Shown here: piece after piece, positions 1 through 6,525 of the stretch
Layout: each line of letters opens with the position of its first letter
Position numbering within the stretch: the stretch's first letter is position 1
Source of the DNA: Bacteroidota bacterium
GTDB lineage: Bacteria > Bacteroidota > Bacteroidia > Bacteroidales > 4484-276
Direction of reading: 5' to 3'
Assembly (NCBI GenBank): GCA_013203545.1
Contig: JABMQA010000350.1
Coordinates: 1-12,134 of the forward strand
DNA length: 12,134 nucleotides
Position numbers and translations under genes: made by a program
Notes under the pieces: generated by a model
Databases searched by the model: none
What the model was told of the DNA's origin: nothing
What the model saw: only the letters and a program-made list of their open reading frames with translations

Positions 1-58
1 ATAGTCATTCAATAGTCATTTAGTAGTCATTGGCAGTCATTGATGGTCATTGATGGTC
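1..58. repeat. Phased GTCATT short tandem repeats
   Basis: Five exact GTCATT units start at 4, 15, 26, 36 and 46, and a sixth, degenerate unit (GTCAAA) starts at 56. The spacings of 11, 11, 10, 10 and 10 bp are close to one helical turn. The last units are near-identical GTCATTGATG decamers. Two inverted copies (AAATGAC) lie at 75-81 and 100-106, between the array and the kinase stop codon. The array is downstream of the histidine kinase and may extend beyond the window. It could be a slippage-derived satellite or a set of protein sites on one helix face; the sequence does not decide. Confidence 0.7.
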
Positions 59-113
59 AAAACAACAAAGAAGCAAATGACGGCATAGCGACTGACGATA
101 AATGACAATTCTT

Positions 114-2045
114 TTAATGTGACTGTCCAATATTGTTAGCCCATTTTTTTACAGTAAAGAAAAATGTGCTTCCCTTATTTGGCTGGCTTTCAACCCATAT
201 TTCCCCTCCGTTCTTTACTACAAATTCTTCACATAGGATTAACCCCAATCCGGTACCTGATTCCCCTTCGGTTCCACGGGTGCTCGTGTTGCTTTCGATT
301 TTAAACAGTAAATCCAGCGTTTCTTTAGAAATTCCGATACCCGTATCTTCGACCGAAAGCTGGTAAAAATCAGCTTTTGTCTCCTGAATATCTATGAAAA
401 CTGATCCGTTTTTCGGGGTAAATTTTATGGCATTGGAGATTAAATTTCTGATTACGGTAGCTATCATATACTTATCGATATATGCAAATTTATCCGTTGA
501 AACTGAAGAAGTGATCCGGATCGATTTTTTCTCAGCCTGGGTTTCGAGTTGTTCATTGATATGAAAGAGAAGTGAATAAATATCAATTTTTTCGGGATAA
601 AACTCCATTTTACCACGCTGTAATCTCGACCATTCCAAAAGGTTCTCAAGTAATTTGTATGTCTTTTCGGATGACACTTTCAACTTCTCAATCATGTTTA
701 TACGCATAGACTCTGTAAAATCGTCATAGTCATCATATAATAGATTGCAGAAGCCCAGGATGGCGTTGAAAGGGTTTTTTAAATCATGTGCAATAATCGA
801 AAAGAATTTATCTTTTGTAACATTTGCGATATCAAGTTCTTCAACAGTGCGTTTCAATTCAAAATTGGTGTATTCCATTTGTCCGACCAACTCCTGCAAT
901 TTTTCTTCTGCATTGATTCTTTCGGTAATTTCGTGCGCACCTATGGCAATTCCGCCGATGTTGTCGTAATTGGTCAGGTTTCTGAAATTGCACTCAAATG
1001 TTTTCCAATCGTTGGTTTTGGTTTTCAAACGGATGATCATCTCAAATTTGTTACCTGCCTTTTCCTTTATTTTTTCGAACCGGATCGCAAAATTCTCCTG
1101 GTCCTCAGGGTGGATTAATTGAAGAAAATCAAGTTTAAGCAATTCCTCAGGGGTATTGCCAAGGGCCCTGAAAACAGCGTCGCTTGCAAATGTGATTTTG
1201 CTCAGTTCATCAGTAATCAGGATGACATCACTTAAATACCTGGTTAACACACGAAAACGATCTTTGGCCTTTTTAATTTTACCCTCAACCCGCACCTCAT
1301 CTGCAACCAACCGTTTACAGATGTTGTTGGCAATGCATAATTTTACCTTCTTACCCATATAATTACCCGTACTGAGGTTAACTTCAACAGGAATTTCTTC
1401 CTTGTTTTTTGTCAGGAGCAAGGTTTCAAATTGCATTGAACCTGATTTTTCGAATTCAACCATAACCCGATCGAATTCTTTATGGGATGTTTTGGGCATA
1501 AGATCACGGTAAGCCATTCCCACCATTTCTTCGTAGGGGTAATCCAGGATATTACATATTTCGGCATTTGCTTCAACGATCCTGTGATGCATGTCGCATA
1601 TAAAAATCAACTCTTTGATGCTGTCGAACACAAGTGTAAAATCTGACTCCCGTTGTCTGATTTGATGGTCGAGTTTTATATGGGTCAGGCACATATCGGT
1701 GGTGACCATCAATTGCTGTGGGCTTATTGGTTTGAGAAGATACCCGTATGGGCTGGTTTTTTTTGCTTTTTCCATGACTTTTGGTTCCCAAAGAATGGTC
1801 ATGTACAAAACCGGGATACGGACTGTACGATTTATCGCCATCATATAATCTATTCCATCCATATCTTCACCAAGGTCAATATCCATGATAATCAGATCAA
1901 CGGAATGGTTCTTAATGAGATCAAGTGCTTTTGTTCCGGAATCAGCACATAAAGGAACCAGGTCAGGCATTTTGTTCAATACACTTTCAACCTTGAGTAG
2001 GGTTTCCTCACTATTGTCAACAATAAGTATTGTGTATTGTTTCAT
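114..2045 (-). CDS. Hybrid histidine kinase: N-terminal receiver, two PAS domains, HisKA-HATPase
   Basis: This is a soluble two-component signalling kinase of 643 aa; no membrane segment or signal peptide is visible. Domains in order: a receiver domain (about 4-120) with acidic residue D10, phospho-acceptor D55 in the strand LIIMDIDLG, T83 and K105; a first PAS (about 135-245); a second PAS (about 265-380) ending in the PAC-like EITERINAEEKL; a coiled linker; a HisKA domain with H420 in FFSIIAHDLKNP; and a HATPase_c domain with N-box N538, G1 box DTGIG (567-571) and G2 box GTGLGL (597-602). All catalytic residues are present, so it should autophosphorylate. The receiver at the N terminus suggests input from an upstream kinase rather than phosphorelay output. 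There is no cognate response regulator in the window. It is divergent from the deacetylase gene, with 70 bp between the start codons. The ATG at 2045 begins directly at the receiver domain. The signal sensed by the PAS domains is unknown. Confidence 0.95.
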   Translation of the reverse strand: MKQYTILIVDNSEETLLKVESVLNKMPDLVPLCADSGTKALDLIKNHSVDLIIMDIDLGEDMDGIDYMMAINRTVRIPVLYMTILWEPKVMEKAKKTSPYGYLLKPISPQQLMVTTDMCLTHIKLDHQIRQRESDFTLVFDSIKELIFICDMHHRIVEANAEICNILDYPYEEMVGMAYRDLMPKTSHKEFDRVMVEFEKSGSMQFETLLLTKNKEEIPVEVNLSTGNYMGKKVKLCIANNICKRLVADEVRVEGKIKKAKDRFRVLTRYLSDVILITDELSKITFASDAVFRALGNTPEELLKLDFLQLIHPEDQENFAIRFEKIKEKAGNKFEMIIRLKTKTNDWKTFECNFRNLTNYDNIGGIAIGAHEITERINAEEKLQELVGQMEYTNFELKRTVEELDIANVTKDKFFSIIAHDLKNPFNAILGFCNLLYDDYDDFTESMRINMIEKLKVSSEKTYKLLENLLEWSRLQRGKMEFYPEKIDIYSLLFHINEQLETQAEKKSIRITSSVSTDKFAYIDKYMIATVIRNLISNAIKFTPKNGSVFIDIQETKADFYQLSVEDTGIGISKETLDLLFKIESNTSTRGTEGESGTGLGLILCEEFVVKNGGEIWVESQPNKGSTFFFTVKKWANNIGQSH

Positions 2046-2089
2046 AAAAAATTTGGTGGTTAATAATCGCCTAAATTACTATATTTTTT

Positions 2090-2097
2090 TACTTTCG
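2090..2097 (+). promoter_or_regulatory. Possible -7 box (TACTTTCG) for the deacetylase gene
   Basis: TACTTTCG, 18 bp before the ATG at 2116, resembles the Bacteroidetes -7 consensus TAnnTTTG with one mismatch and follows a T-rich run. No TTTG -33 element is seen at the expected distance. The 70-bp divergent gap must hold start signals for both this gene and the kinase, but no convincing box was found for the kinase. Confidence 0.3.
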
Positions 2098-2115
2098 CGG
2101 CTATAACGGCTAAAC

Positions 2116-3000
2116 ATGAAAATTCTATTTAATCATCTTTTTCTGGATCACAACATCGGTAGTATTTATGAAGGAGGCTATCGTCTTGAACAATTCGCTG
2201 ATTTTCCTGATACCGAAGCAGATGGCGAACCATATCTGAACCTGATTCACAGCAGGGAGTATATTTCACGGATAAAAAAGCACTGTGAAGAGGAAAAAAT
2301 TTTGGCAGAGGTTCAACTTAACAGTATAAGCTACATGGCTGCCTGTCTTGCTGTGGGATTAAGTATAAAAGCGTCCGGGCAGGGTGATTTTGCAGTTGTA
2401 AGGCCTCCGGGTCATCATGCCCAAAGGGATAAAGCTTCAGGGTTTTGCCTCTTCAATAACGTTGCCATTGCAGCACAAAAGCTGGTTAATGAAGGTAAAA
2501 AAGTGTTTATTCTGGATATAGATGGCCATCATGGTGATGGAACACAATCGATTTTTTACGAAAACGACCGGGTGTTTTATTGTTCCATCCACCAGCAAAA
2601 TACCTATCCGTTTACCGGAACCTTTTTCGAGTTTGGCAAGGGCGCCGGCGTAGGGCATACCCTAAATATTCCGATTCCTGAAAATAGCGGCGAAAAAGAG
2701 TTTATGAAAGCGGTTTACAAAGCAATTGATGCCGCTAAAAAGTTTGAACCCGATGTGGTGGCTATATCAGCCGGTTTTGACGGATACAGAAAGGACAGGC
2801 TTTTGGACCTGAAGCTGTCGCTACATGCATTTTATGAATGTGGCTATCAGCTGAGCAAATCCTTTAAAAATATTTTTGCAGTCCTCGAAGGTGGTTACCA
2901 TGTTGATTTAAAAGAGTGTGTGGATATTTTTGTTGAAGGCATAAATAAAGGCGCGATGCCAACCAAAATCAAATGGAACCCTGATTTATCCATCGGGTAA
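2116..3000 (+). CDS. Histone-deacetylase-like zinc amidohydrolase (class II type)
   Basis: This 294-aa protein belongs to the arginase/deacetylase fold family that includes histone deacetylases, acetoin-utilization AcuC and acetylpolyamine amidohydrolases. The visible active site is complete. RPPGHHA carries the charge-relay histidines H100 and H101. LDIDGHHGDGT supplies zinc ligands D136 and H138 (with D134 as relay). SAGFDGYRKD supplies zinc ligand D222. LEGGY supplies the transition-state tyrosine Y261. GFCLFNNVAIAA (109-120) is the family's substrate-channel segment. The length matches a single-domain bacterial enzyme, and no signal peptide is present, so it acts in the cytoplasm. The likely reaction is removal of acetyl (or another acyl) groups from lysine side chains or polyamines. 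The substrate cannot be read from sequence, and AcuC partners are absent. The gene stands alone, divergent from the histidine kinase; the stop codon overlaps a 14-bp palindrome. Confidence 0.92.
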   Translation: MKILFNHLFLDHNIGSIYEGGYRLEQFADFPDTEADGEPYLNLIHSREYISRIKKHCEEEKILAEVQLNSISYMAACLAVGLSIKASGQGDFAVVRPPGHHAQRDKASGFCLFNNVAIAAQKLVNEGKKVFILDIDGHHGDGTQSIFYENDRVFYCSIHQQNTYPFTGTFFEFGKGAGVGHTLNIPIPENSGEKEFMKAVYKAIDAAKKFEPDVVAISAGFDGYRKDRLLDLKLSLHAFYECGYQLSKSFKNIFAVLEGGYHVDLKECVDIFVEGINKGAMPTKIKWNPDLSIG

Positions 3001-3012
3001 TCAGATCTGATT
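2999..3012. repeat. 14-bp perfect palindrome at the deacetylase stop
   Basis: AATCAGATCTGATT is identical to its reverse complement and overlaps the TAA stop of the deacetylase gene. With no loop it cannot form a good hairpin by itself. It may be a protein site, or its TCAG half may contribute the outer stem of the weak terminator just downstream. Confidence 0.5.
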
Positions 3013-3048
3013 GAGTAAGGGTTGAACTCACACTGAATATTTTTTTTC
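3001..3048 (+). terminator. Weak candidate intrinsic terminator of the deacetylase gene
   Basis: An imperfect hairpin can form from outer stem TCAG/CTGA (3001-3004 with 3033-3036) and inner stem TGAGT/ACTCA (3012-3016 with 3026-3030, 9-nt loop). A run of eight T follows at 3040-3047. The stem is interrupted and AT-rich, so termination is plausible but not strong. The location between convergent genes supports it. Confidence 0.4.
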
Positions 3049-3050
3049 AC

Positions 3051-3073
3051 CGCAAAGTCGCTGAGGCGCAAAG
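3051..3073. repeat. CGCAAAG direct-repeat motif
   Basis: CGCAAAG occurs at 3051-3057 and again at 3067-3073, 16 bp apart, with a GC-rich spacer in otherwise AT-rich DNA. From memory, similar strings of CGCAAAG units recur in intergenic DNA of many bacterial genomes, including Bacteroidota. This copy lies between the convergent deacetylase and arsC genes. Function is unknown. Confidence 0.5.
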
Positions 3074-3120
3074 TTTCTTTCCGTAACGACTTTGTAGCTA
3101 TAATGACTTGCAATAGTGAA

Positions 3121-3540
3121 TCAAAGGTTGATGTTTTTAAATTTCTCCGAAATCTGGTCCCTTATCTTTCTGTAAACTGAAAGTTTTTGCCCTTCATTCC
3201 CCCTTGCGTCAGCCGGATCCTCAAAACCTATATGCAACCGGCGTTTTACTTTGCCTGAAAAATGCGGACATGTTTCCCTGGCATTGTCGCAAACCGTTAT
3301 CACATAATCAAAACTTTCCGACACATAATTATCCACATGTTCAGGTTGGTGCTTGCCAATATCGATACCCACTTCCGACATCACTTTAACAGCAATTGGA
3401 TTAACCTCCTTTTCCGGATTTGTGCCGGCAGAGGAAATGACATGTGCCGGCTGATAAGATCTTAAAAATCCTTCGGCCATCTGGCTGCGACAGGAATTGC
3501 CGGTGCAGAGTATTAATATGGTTTTCTTTGAGGTATCCAT
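3121..3540 (-). CDS. arsC: Arsenate reductase, thioredoxin-coupled (LMW-PTP fold)
   Basis: This cytoplasmic enzyme reduces arsenate to arsenite by a cascade of three cysteines regenerated by thioredoxin. Numbered from the chosen ATG (139 aa), the phosphatase-like loop CTGNSCR gives C12 and R18 (CX5R). The redox pair C84 and C91 lies in VCDNARETC, with the same seven-residue spacing as the C82/C89 pair of the S. aureus pI258 enzyme. The general acid is D108 in EDPAD. The presence of all three cysteines argues against a plain tyrosine phosphatase. An in-frame TTG at 3558 would add six residues and overlap the upstream stop codon, so the ATG at 3540 is preferred. It starts 14 bp after the caspase-like gene on the same strand and may be co-transcribed. 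No arsenite efflux gene (arsB or acr3) is adjacent; the ArsR-type regulator lies 7 kb away. Confidence 0.92.
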   Translation of the reverse strand: MDTSKKTILILCTGNSCRSQMAEGFLRSYQPAHVISSAGTNPEKEVNPIAVKVMSEVGIDIGKHQPEHVDNYVSESFDYVITVCDNARETCPHFSGKVKRRLHIGFEDPADARGNEGQKLSVYRKIRDQISEKFKNINL

Positions 3541-3554
3541 AATCGAATAATAGA

Positions 3555-5741
3555 TCAATTCTTCCTGATAAAAATAAACTCACCTCCTTCATCACCGGTA
3601 AGGTGAATGCTGCCATACTGGGGAACCTGATCGGTAACACTATTAGAAATTACTGCCCTGCGAAAGCTATTGAACAATCCTTCGGTGGTAAGGTATTTCT
3701 CGGTATTTTGTTCCAGTCTCTTTGCAAGGTATTCTATAAAAACCGATTTATCGGGAACTTCGGTCAGGGTTCCACTCGTCATTGCGGTTCGACTGGGCAT
3801 TTCACTCAGGATTCTGATATCCTTGGGCGCTACATCAAAGGCACCACGTGTTTTGAAAATACTCCCGCTGAAGCAGGCGTCTGAAATAAGCAGGGTATGT
3901 CTGCATTTCATCCCCCTGATATAATCAGTAAGGTCATTATTTGAAAACCATGTACTCCGCCTCCCTTGTTGTGCATTACTGGGAAGCCAGTATCCACGTT
4001 TTAATTCCTCATCCCAATGACCGTGACCGGCATAGAAAATCAGGAGATTGTCATCTTCATCGATTTTCTCCATATACGTTTCGAAGATATTATAAATCTC
4101 ATCCCTGCCCGGATCTTTCAAAAAGCTAATATTTTCAGGATCGAATGTGTAATACTTGATTAGCAGATCATAAAGTTTTTGAGCATCATTGATGGGATTT
4201 TCCAGGTCCTTCACACCAGGATCAATATATTCGTTCACACCAATAATAAGTGCATGATAGGTTACACCCTCTCTGGAATTGCTGGAAGCAGCAACCTCTT
4301 TATGAACTTCTGTCCGCTCAAAATAGAGGTCTTTCTGGGCTTCTTTCGACTTCATGTCTGTTGCCACAATGTGTATCGCATTGAAACCCTCCTTAAGGTT
4401 TACGGATTCAGAAAAGTAACCATCCTTATCAAAAGGAACAGATTGCCCGTTAATGGTGATATAATTTATGCCATCTTTATCAACAGCCTGGCCGGCAATG
4501 GTAATTGAAGGCTCTGATGATTTGTAGGGATCAAGAATTTTGAATCCCCTTGAAATGGATGGTGAGGTAATGAAAATTTCAGGACTGCTGTTTATGGGTT
4601 CTTTCAACAGATAGGAAAGGAGTTTACCTTCATTAAATACTTTTAGTTTGTCCTGGATTTTTAACCTTACATAAATTTCCTTCAACGCATTATTAAGGGC
4701 CTGGTCACTCTGATCTATCTGAAATGCCTTTTCGAGGTAAGGGAGGGCAAACTCCATATTTTTATTTGCCTGCCTGGTCAACTCATCATAGCGGTCCTGC
4801 TCCGACAATGGCAAATCATTGGCCTCTTCTTGCATTTTGGCTACTGTATTTACATACAGCACTCCCAGGTTATAATAGGGATCAAAAGACTCCGGTTTTA
4901 TTTCTATGGCTTTTTTATAGGCATTCTCCGCTTCATACAGGTAGCCGTCCATATCCTGAAAAATAGTACCCAGAGCAAAATAAAGCGAGTAATTTTCAGG
5001 ATCCTTTTCGATGGCTTTTCTCATCAGTGGAATGAGATGTTCCGGTTCTCCCAAAGCCAGGTAAACATTTATTTCTCCAATAAGTACCGTGTAGGAATCA
5101 GGGTATTTAGTTCTGCCACTTTTAATCATATCCAACGCTTTCTGCCTGTTACCTGCTTTTGCAACTGCAGGTGGCCCCTTACTGTACAGGTCTTCAGACT
5201 CATAATTTAAATCATACAGCATGGCATAGAACTTAGCGGCATTTTTTTGGTCATCGGCCAGGGTGGCGCACATGGCTGCATAATCTAATGACTGAAGATC
5301 GGCCTTGCCGGCTTCCTGATTGTACAAATATGACCTGTAGAATTGCTCCATGGCCTTTCCGTAAGATCCTTTTTCATATAATTTTACCCCTTTATTGTAA
5401 GTGATGCTTCCGAAATATTCGAGGTAATGAGCTACTTCAGACTTACCATAACCCAGTTCCATCGCTTTTGAAAAGGACTCATAGGAGGTGTTCACTAAAT
5501 TGTCAGGGTAACTTGATTCATTTGCCAGGAAATAATATACCTGTCCTTTCACAAACCACGCTTTTCCGTTGGTCGATGTTTCCGGACTCTTAAAAGCGTT
5601 TTCAATCAGGCCTTTTGCTTCCTCATATTTCCCTTTTTCAATGGATTTCTCTGCCTGTTTTATGTATTTGCTTTGAGGGAAGACACTCAATACTGAGATT
5701 AGTATCATGAATGTAATGTAAAATCTTATCATTTTTCTCAT
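3555..5741 (-). CDS. Exported TPR / Ig-like / caspase-fold (peptidase C14) protein
   Basis: This 728-aa protein has a Sec-type signal peptide (charged RKMIR, hydrophobic 6-20, probable cleavage near 22-23), so it should act in the periplasm or at the outer membrane. Residues about 25-360 are helical TPR-like repeats, for example around 250-290 (YSLYFALGTIFQD, AYKKAIEIKPES) and 331-345. Residues about 387-475 look like an Ig-like module of the glucodextranase-B kind (ITIAGQAVDKDGI, VNLKEGFNAIHIVATD). The caspase-like domain spans about 493-727. The catalytic dyad is visible as H573 in YAGHGH and C623 in SDACFSGS; the N-terminal strand YHALIIGVNEY is typical. The enzyme is therefore expected to be an active cysteine peptidase, with TPRs for partner binding; its target is unknown. 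The GTG/ATG options near the start differ little (M1 or M4). The gene precedes arsC by 14 bp and is divergent from the GDCCVxC gene. Confidence 0.9.
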   Translation of the reverse strand: MRKMIRFYITFMILISVLSVFPQSKYIKQAEKSIEKGKYEEAKGLIENAFKSPETSTNGKAWFVKGQVYYFLANESSYPDNLVNTSYESFSKAMELGYGKSEVAHYLEYFGSITYNKGVKLYEKGSYGKAMEQFYRSYLYNQEAGKADLQSLDYAAMCATLADDQKNAAKFYAMLYDLNYESEDLYSKGPPAVAKAGNRQKALDMIKSGRTKYPDSYTVLIGEINVYLALGEPEHLIPLMRKAIEKDPENYSLYFALGTIFQDMDGYLYEAENAYKKAIEIKPESFDPYYNLGVLYVNTVAKMQEEANDLPLSEQDRYDELTRQANKNMEFALPYLEKAFQIDQSDQALNNALKEIYVRLKIQDKLKVFNEGKLLSYLLKEPINSSPEIFITSPSISRGFKILDPYKSSEPSITIAGQAVDKDGINYITINGQSVPFDKDGYFSESVNLKEGFNAIHIVATDMKSKEAQKDLYFERTEVHKEVAASSNSREGVTYHALIIGVNEYIDPGVKDLENPINDAQKLYDLLIKYYTFDPENISFLKDPGRDEIYNIFETYMEKIDEDDNLLIFYAGHGHWDEELKRGYWLPSNAQQGRRSTWFSNNDLTDYIRGMKCRHTLLISDACFSGSIFKTRGAFDVAPKDIRILSEMPSRTAMTSGTLTEVPDKSVFIEYLAKRLEQNTEKYLTTEGLFNSFRRAVISNSVTDQVPQYGSIHLTGDEGGEFIFIRKN

Positions 5742-5911
5742 ATTTTGATTGACTCAATTCAATGGGTAAATTTATGTATTTTCACTGAGGTATAGGAAAA
5801 CGTTTTGCCCTTCATCCATTAATTCTGAAATTTTGATCAGCCAGAATATTGATTAAATTAGGACGTTGGTTAAGACGATCAAGTTAATTAGGAACTAAAT
5901 TTATAAGAAAA
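5742..5911. other. Divergent intergenic region, caspase-like gene / GDCCVxC gene
   Basis: These 170 bp separate two divergent genes and should carry both promoters. A 10-bp palindrome AAAACGTTTT lies at 5797-5806. The best match to a Bacteroidetes -7 box for the plus-strand gene is TAAATTTA, about 10 bp before its ATG, with one mismatch and no good -33 element. No reliable promoter call can be made. Confidence 0.4.
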
Positions 5912-6124
5912 ATGGGTATAATTTTAAATTCGATCATCACCTGCCCTGACTGTGGCTTTAAAAAACAAGAGGTCATGCCGGAGGACTCCTGCCAGTTTTT
6001 TTATACGTGTGAAAAATGCCATAAACTCCTGAAACCAAAACAGGGCGATTGCTGTGTGTTTTGTTCCTACGGATCTGTGAAATGCCCGCCTGTACAATTG
6101 AATGGACATTCTTGCTGTTCATAA
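5912..6124 (+). CDS. GDCCVxC-domain small Cys-rich protein ((seleno)protein family, Cys form)
   Basis: This is a 70-aa protein with ten cysteines and no signal peptide. An N-terminal CPDCG and a CEKC (residues 33-36) form a zinc-ribbon-like pair. They are followed by the family hallmark GDCCVFCSYG and a CPP motif, and the protein ends in HSCCS. I recognise this as the GDCCVxC domain family, known from genome annotation as '(seleno)protein' because some members carry selenocysteine. This member has only cysteine codons and ends at an ordinary TAA. Members are, from memory, often found near metal or mercury resistance genes. Here it lies between a caspase-like/arsC pair and a cytochrome gene, with no merT/merP nearby. 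A role in metal or metalloid binding is plausible, but the function is not established. The ATG at 5912 is preceded by an A-rich stretch (AAGAAAA) typical of Bacteroidota starts. Confidence 0.85.
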   Translation: MGIILNSIITCPDCGFKKQEVMPEDSCQFFYTCEKCHKLLKPKQGDCCVFCSYGSVKCPPVQLNGHSCCS

Positions 6125-6253
6125 AGTGCATGAACATTCAGAGAATAATTAACATGATTTAAGGCCTATTTGTTTGTACTTTTAGAATTATGGTGTGACT
6201 GAATTCGGTAGTTTTTTTTTGCATAAGTCAATATGTTGTTATGGTAGTGGGTG

Positions 6254-6299
6254 AATTTGGAATTTACCAATAAATTTTAATTTTTATCCATTCCAAATT
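6254..6299. repeat. Inverted repeat, 10-bp arms, 26-bp spacer
   Basis: AATTTGGAAT (6254-6263) and ATTCCAAATT (6290-6299) are exact reverse complements. The spacer is almost entirely A/T. The arms could pair in RNA, but the loop is long and no T-run follows, so a DNA-binding dyad is as likely as a hairpin. Confidence 0.5.
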
Positions 6300-6348
6300 A
6301 GTAGCATTTTTTAATAAATCTGCAAAAAAACAATGTTTCTAAATTAAC

Positions 6349-6375
6349 TGTTCGTAGTTTTGCTAACTACGAACA
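6349..6375. promoter_or_regulatory. Perfect 11-bp dyad, candidate operator or leader hairpin
   Basis: TGTTCGTAGTT (6349-6359) and AACTACGAACA (6365-6375) are exact reverse complements around a 5-nt TTGCT loop. No T-run follows, so it is not a standard terminator. It lies 150 bp before the cytochrome ATG and 225 bp after the GDCCVxC stop. A transcription-factor site or an RNA hairpin in a long leader is the likely use; the regulator is unknown. Confidence 0.6.
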
Positions 6376-6525
6376 ATAACCAAATTAATTTTCTAAATTA
6401 TTCTTATGTTGTATTTCAAAAGCACAATAGGTACGGTTAACATAAATACGTGAAATAAATTATAAATGTAGACTTAAATACTTTTTATTGATAGTAACAT
6501 TTTTGTTAATCTTAAAAATTGAATT

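Larger units (their letters stand above)
6125..6525. other. AT-rich 400-bp non-coding leader with two inverted repeats
   Basis: No credible ORF is present on either strand. The stretch is very AT-rich and holds two dyads (described separately) and several poly-A/T runs. It lies directly upstream of the two-haem cytochrome gene, so it probably contains that gene's promoter and control sites. No clear TAnnTTTG box with a TTTG partner was found; TACTTTTT, about 40 bp before the ATG, is the nearest but has a mismatch. An unannotated small RNA cannot be excluded. Confidence 0.5.

Noticed and set aside
1..58. CRISPR array
   Set aside because: Units are 6-10 bp with no spacers of constant length, and no cas gene is nearby.
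3555..5741. Caspase-based antiphage defence module
   Set aside because: The protein has a signal peptide and no neighbouring effector, gasdermin, nuclease or sensor gene; a periplasmic location does not fit known intracellular defence caspases.
5912..6124. Selenocysteine codon in the GDCCVxC gene
   Set aside because: All key positions are cysteine codons, there is no in-frame TGA, and the ORF ends at TAA after the CPP and CCS motifs.
6349..6375. Intrinsic terminator of the GDCCVxC gene
   Set aside because: The hairpin is not followed by a T-run and lies 225 bp after the stop codon.
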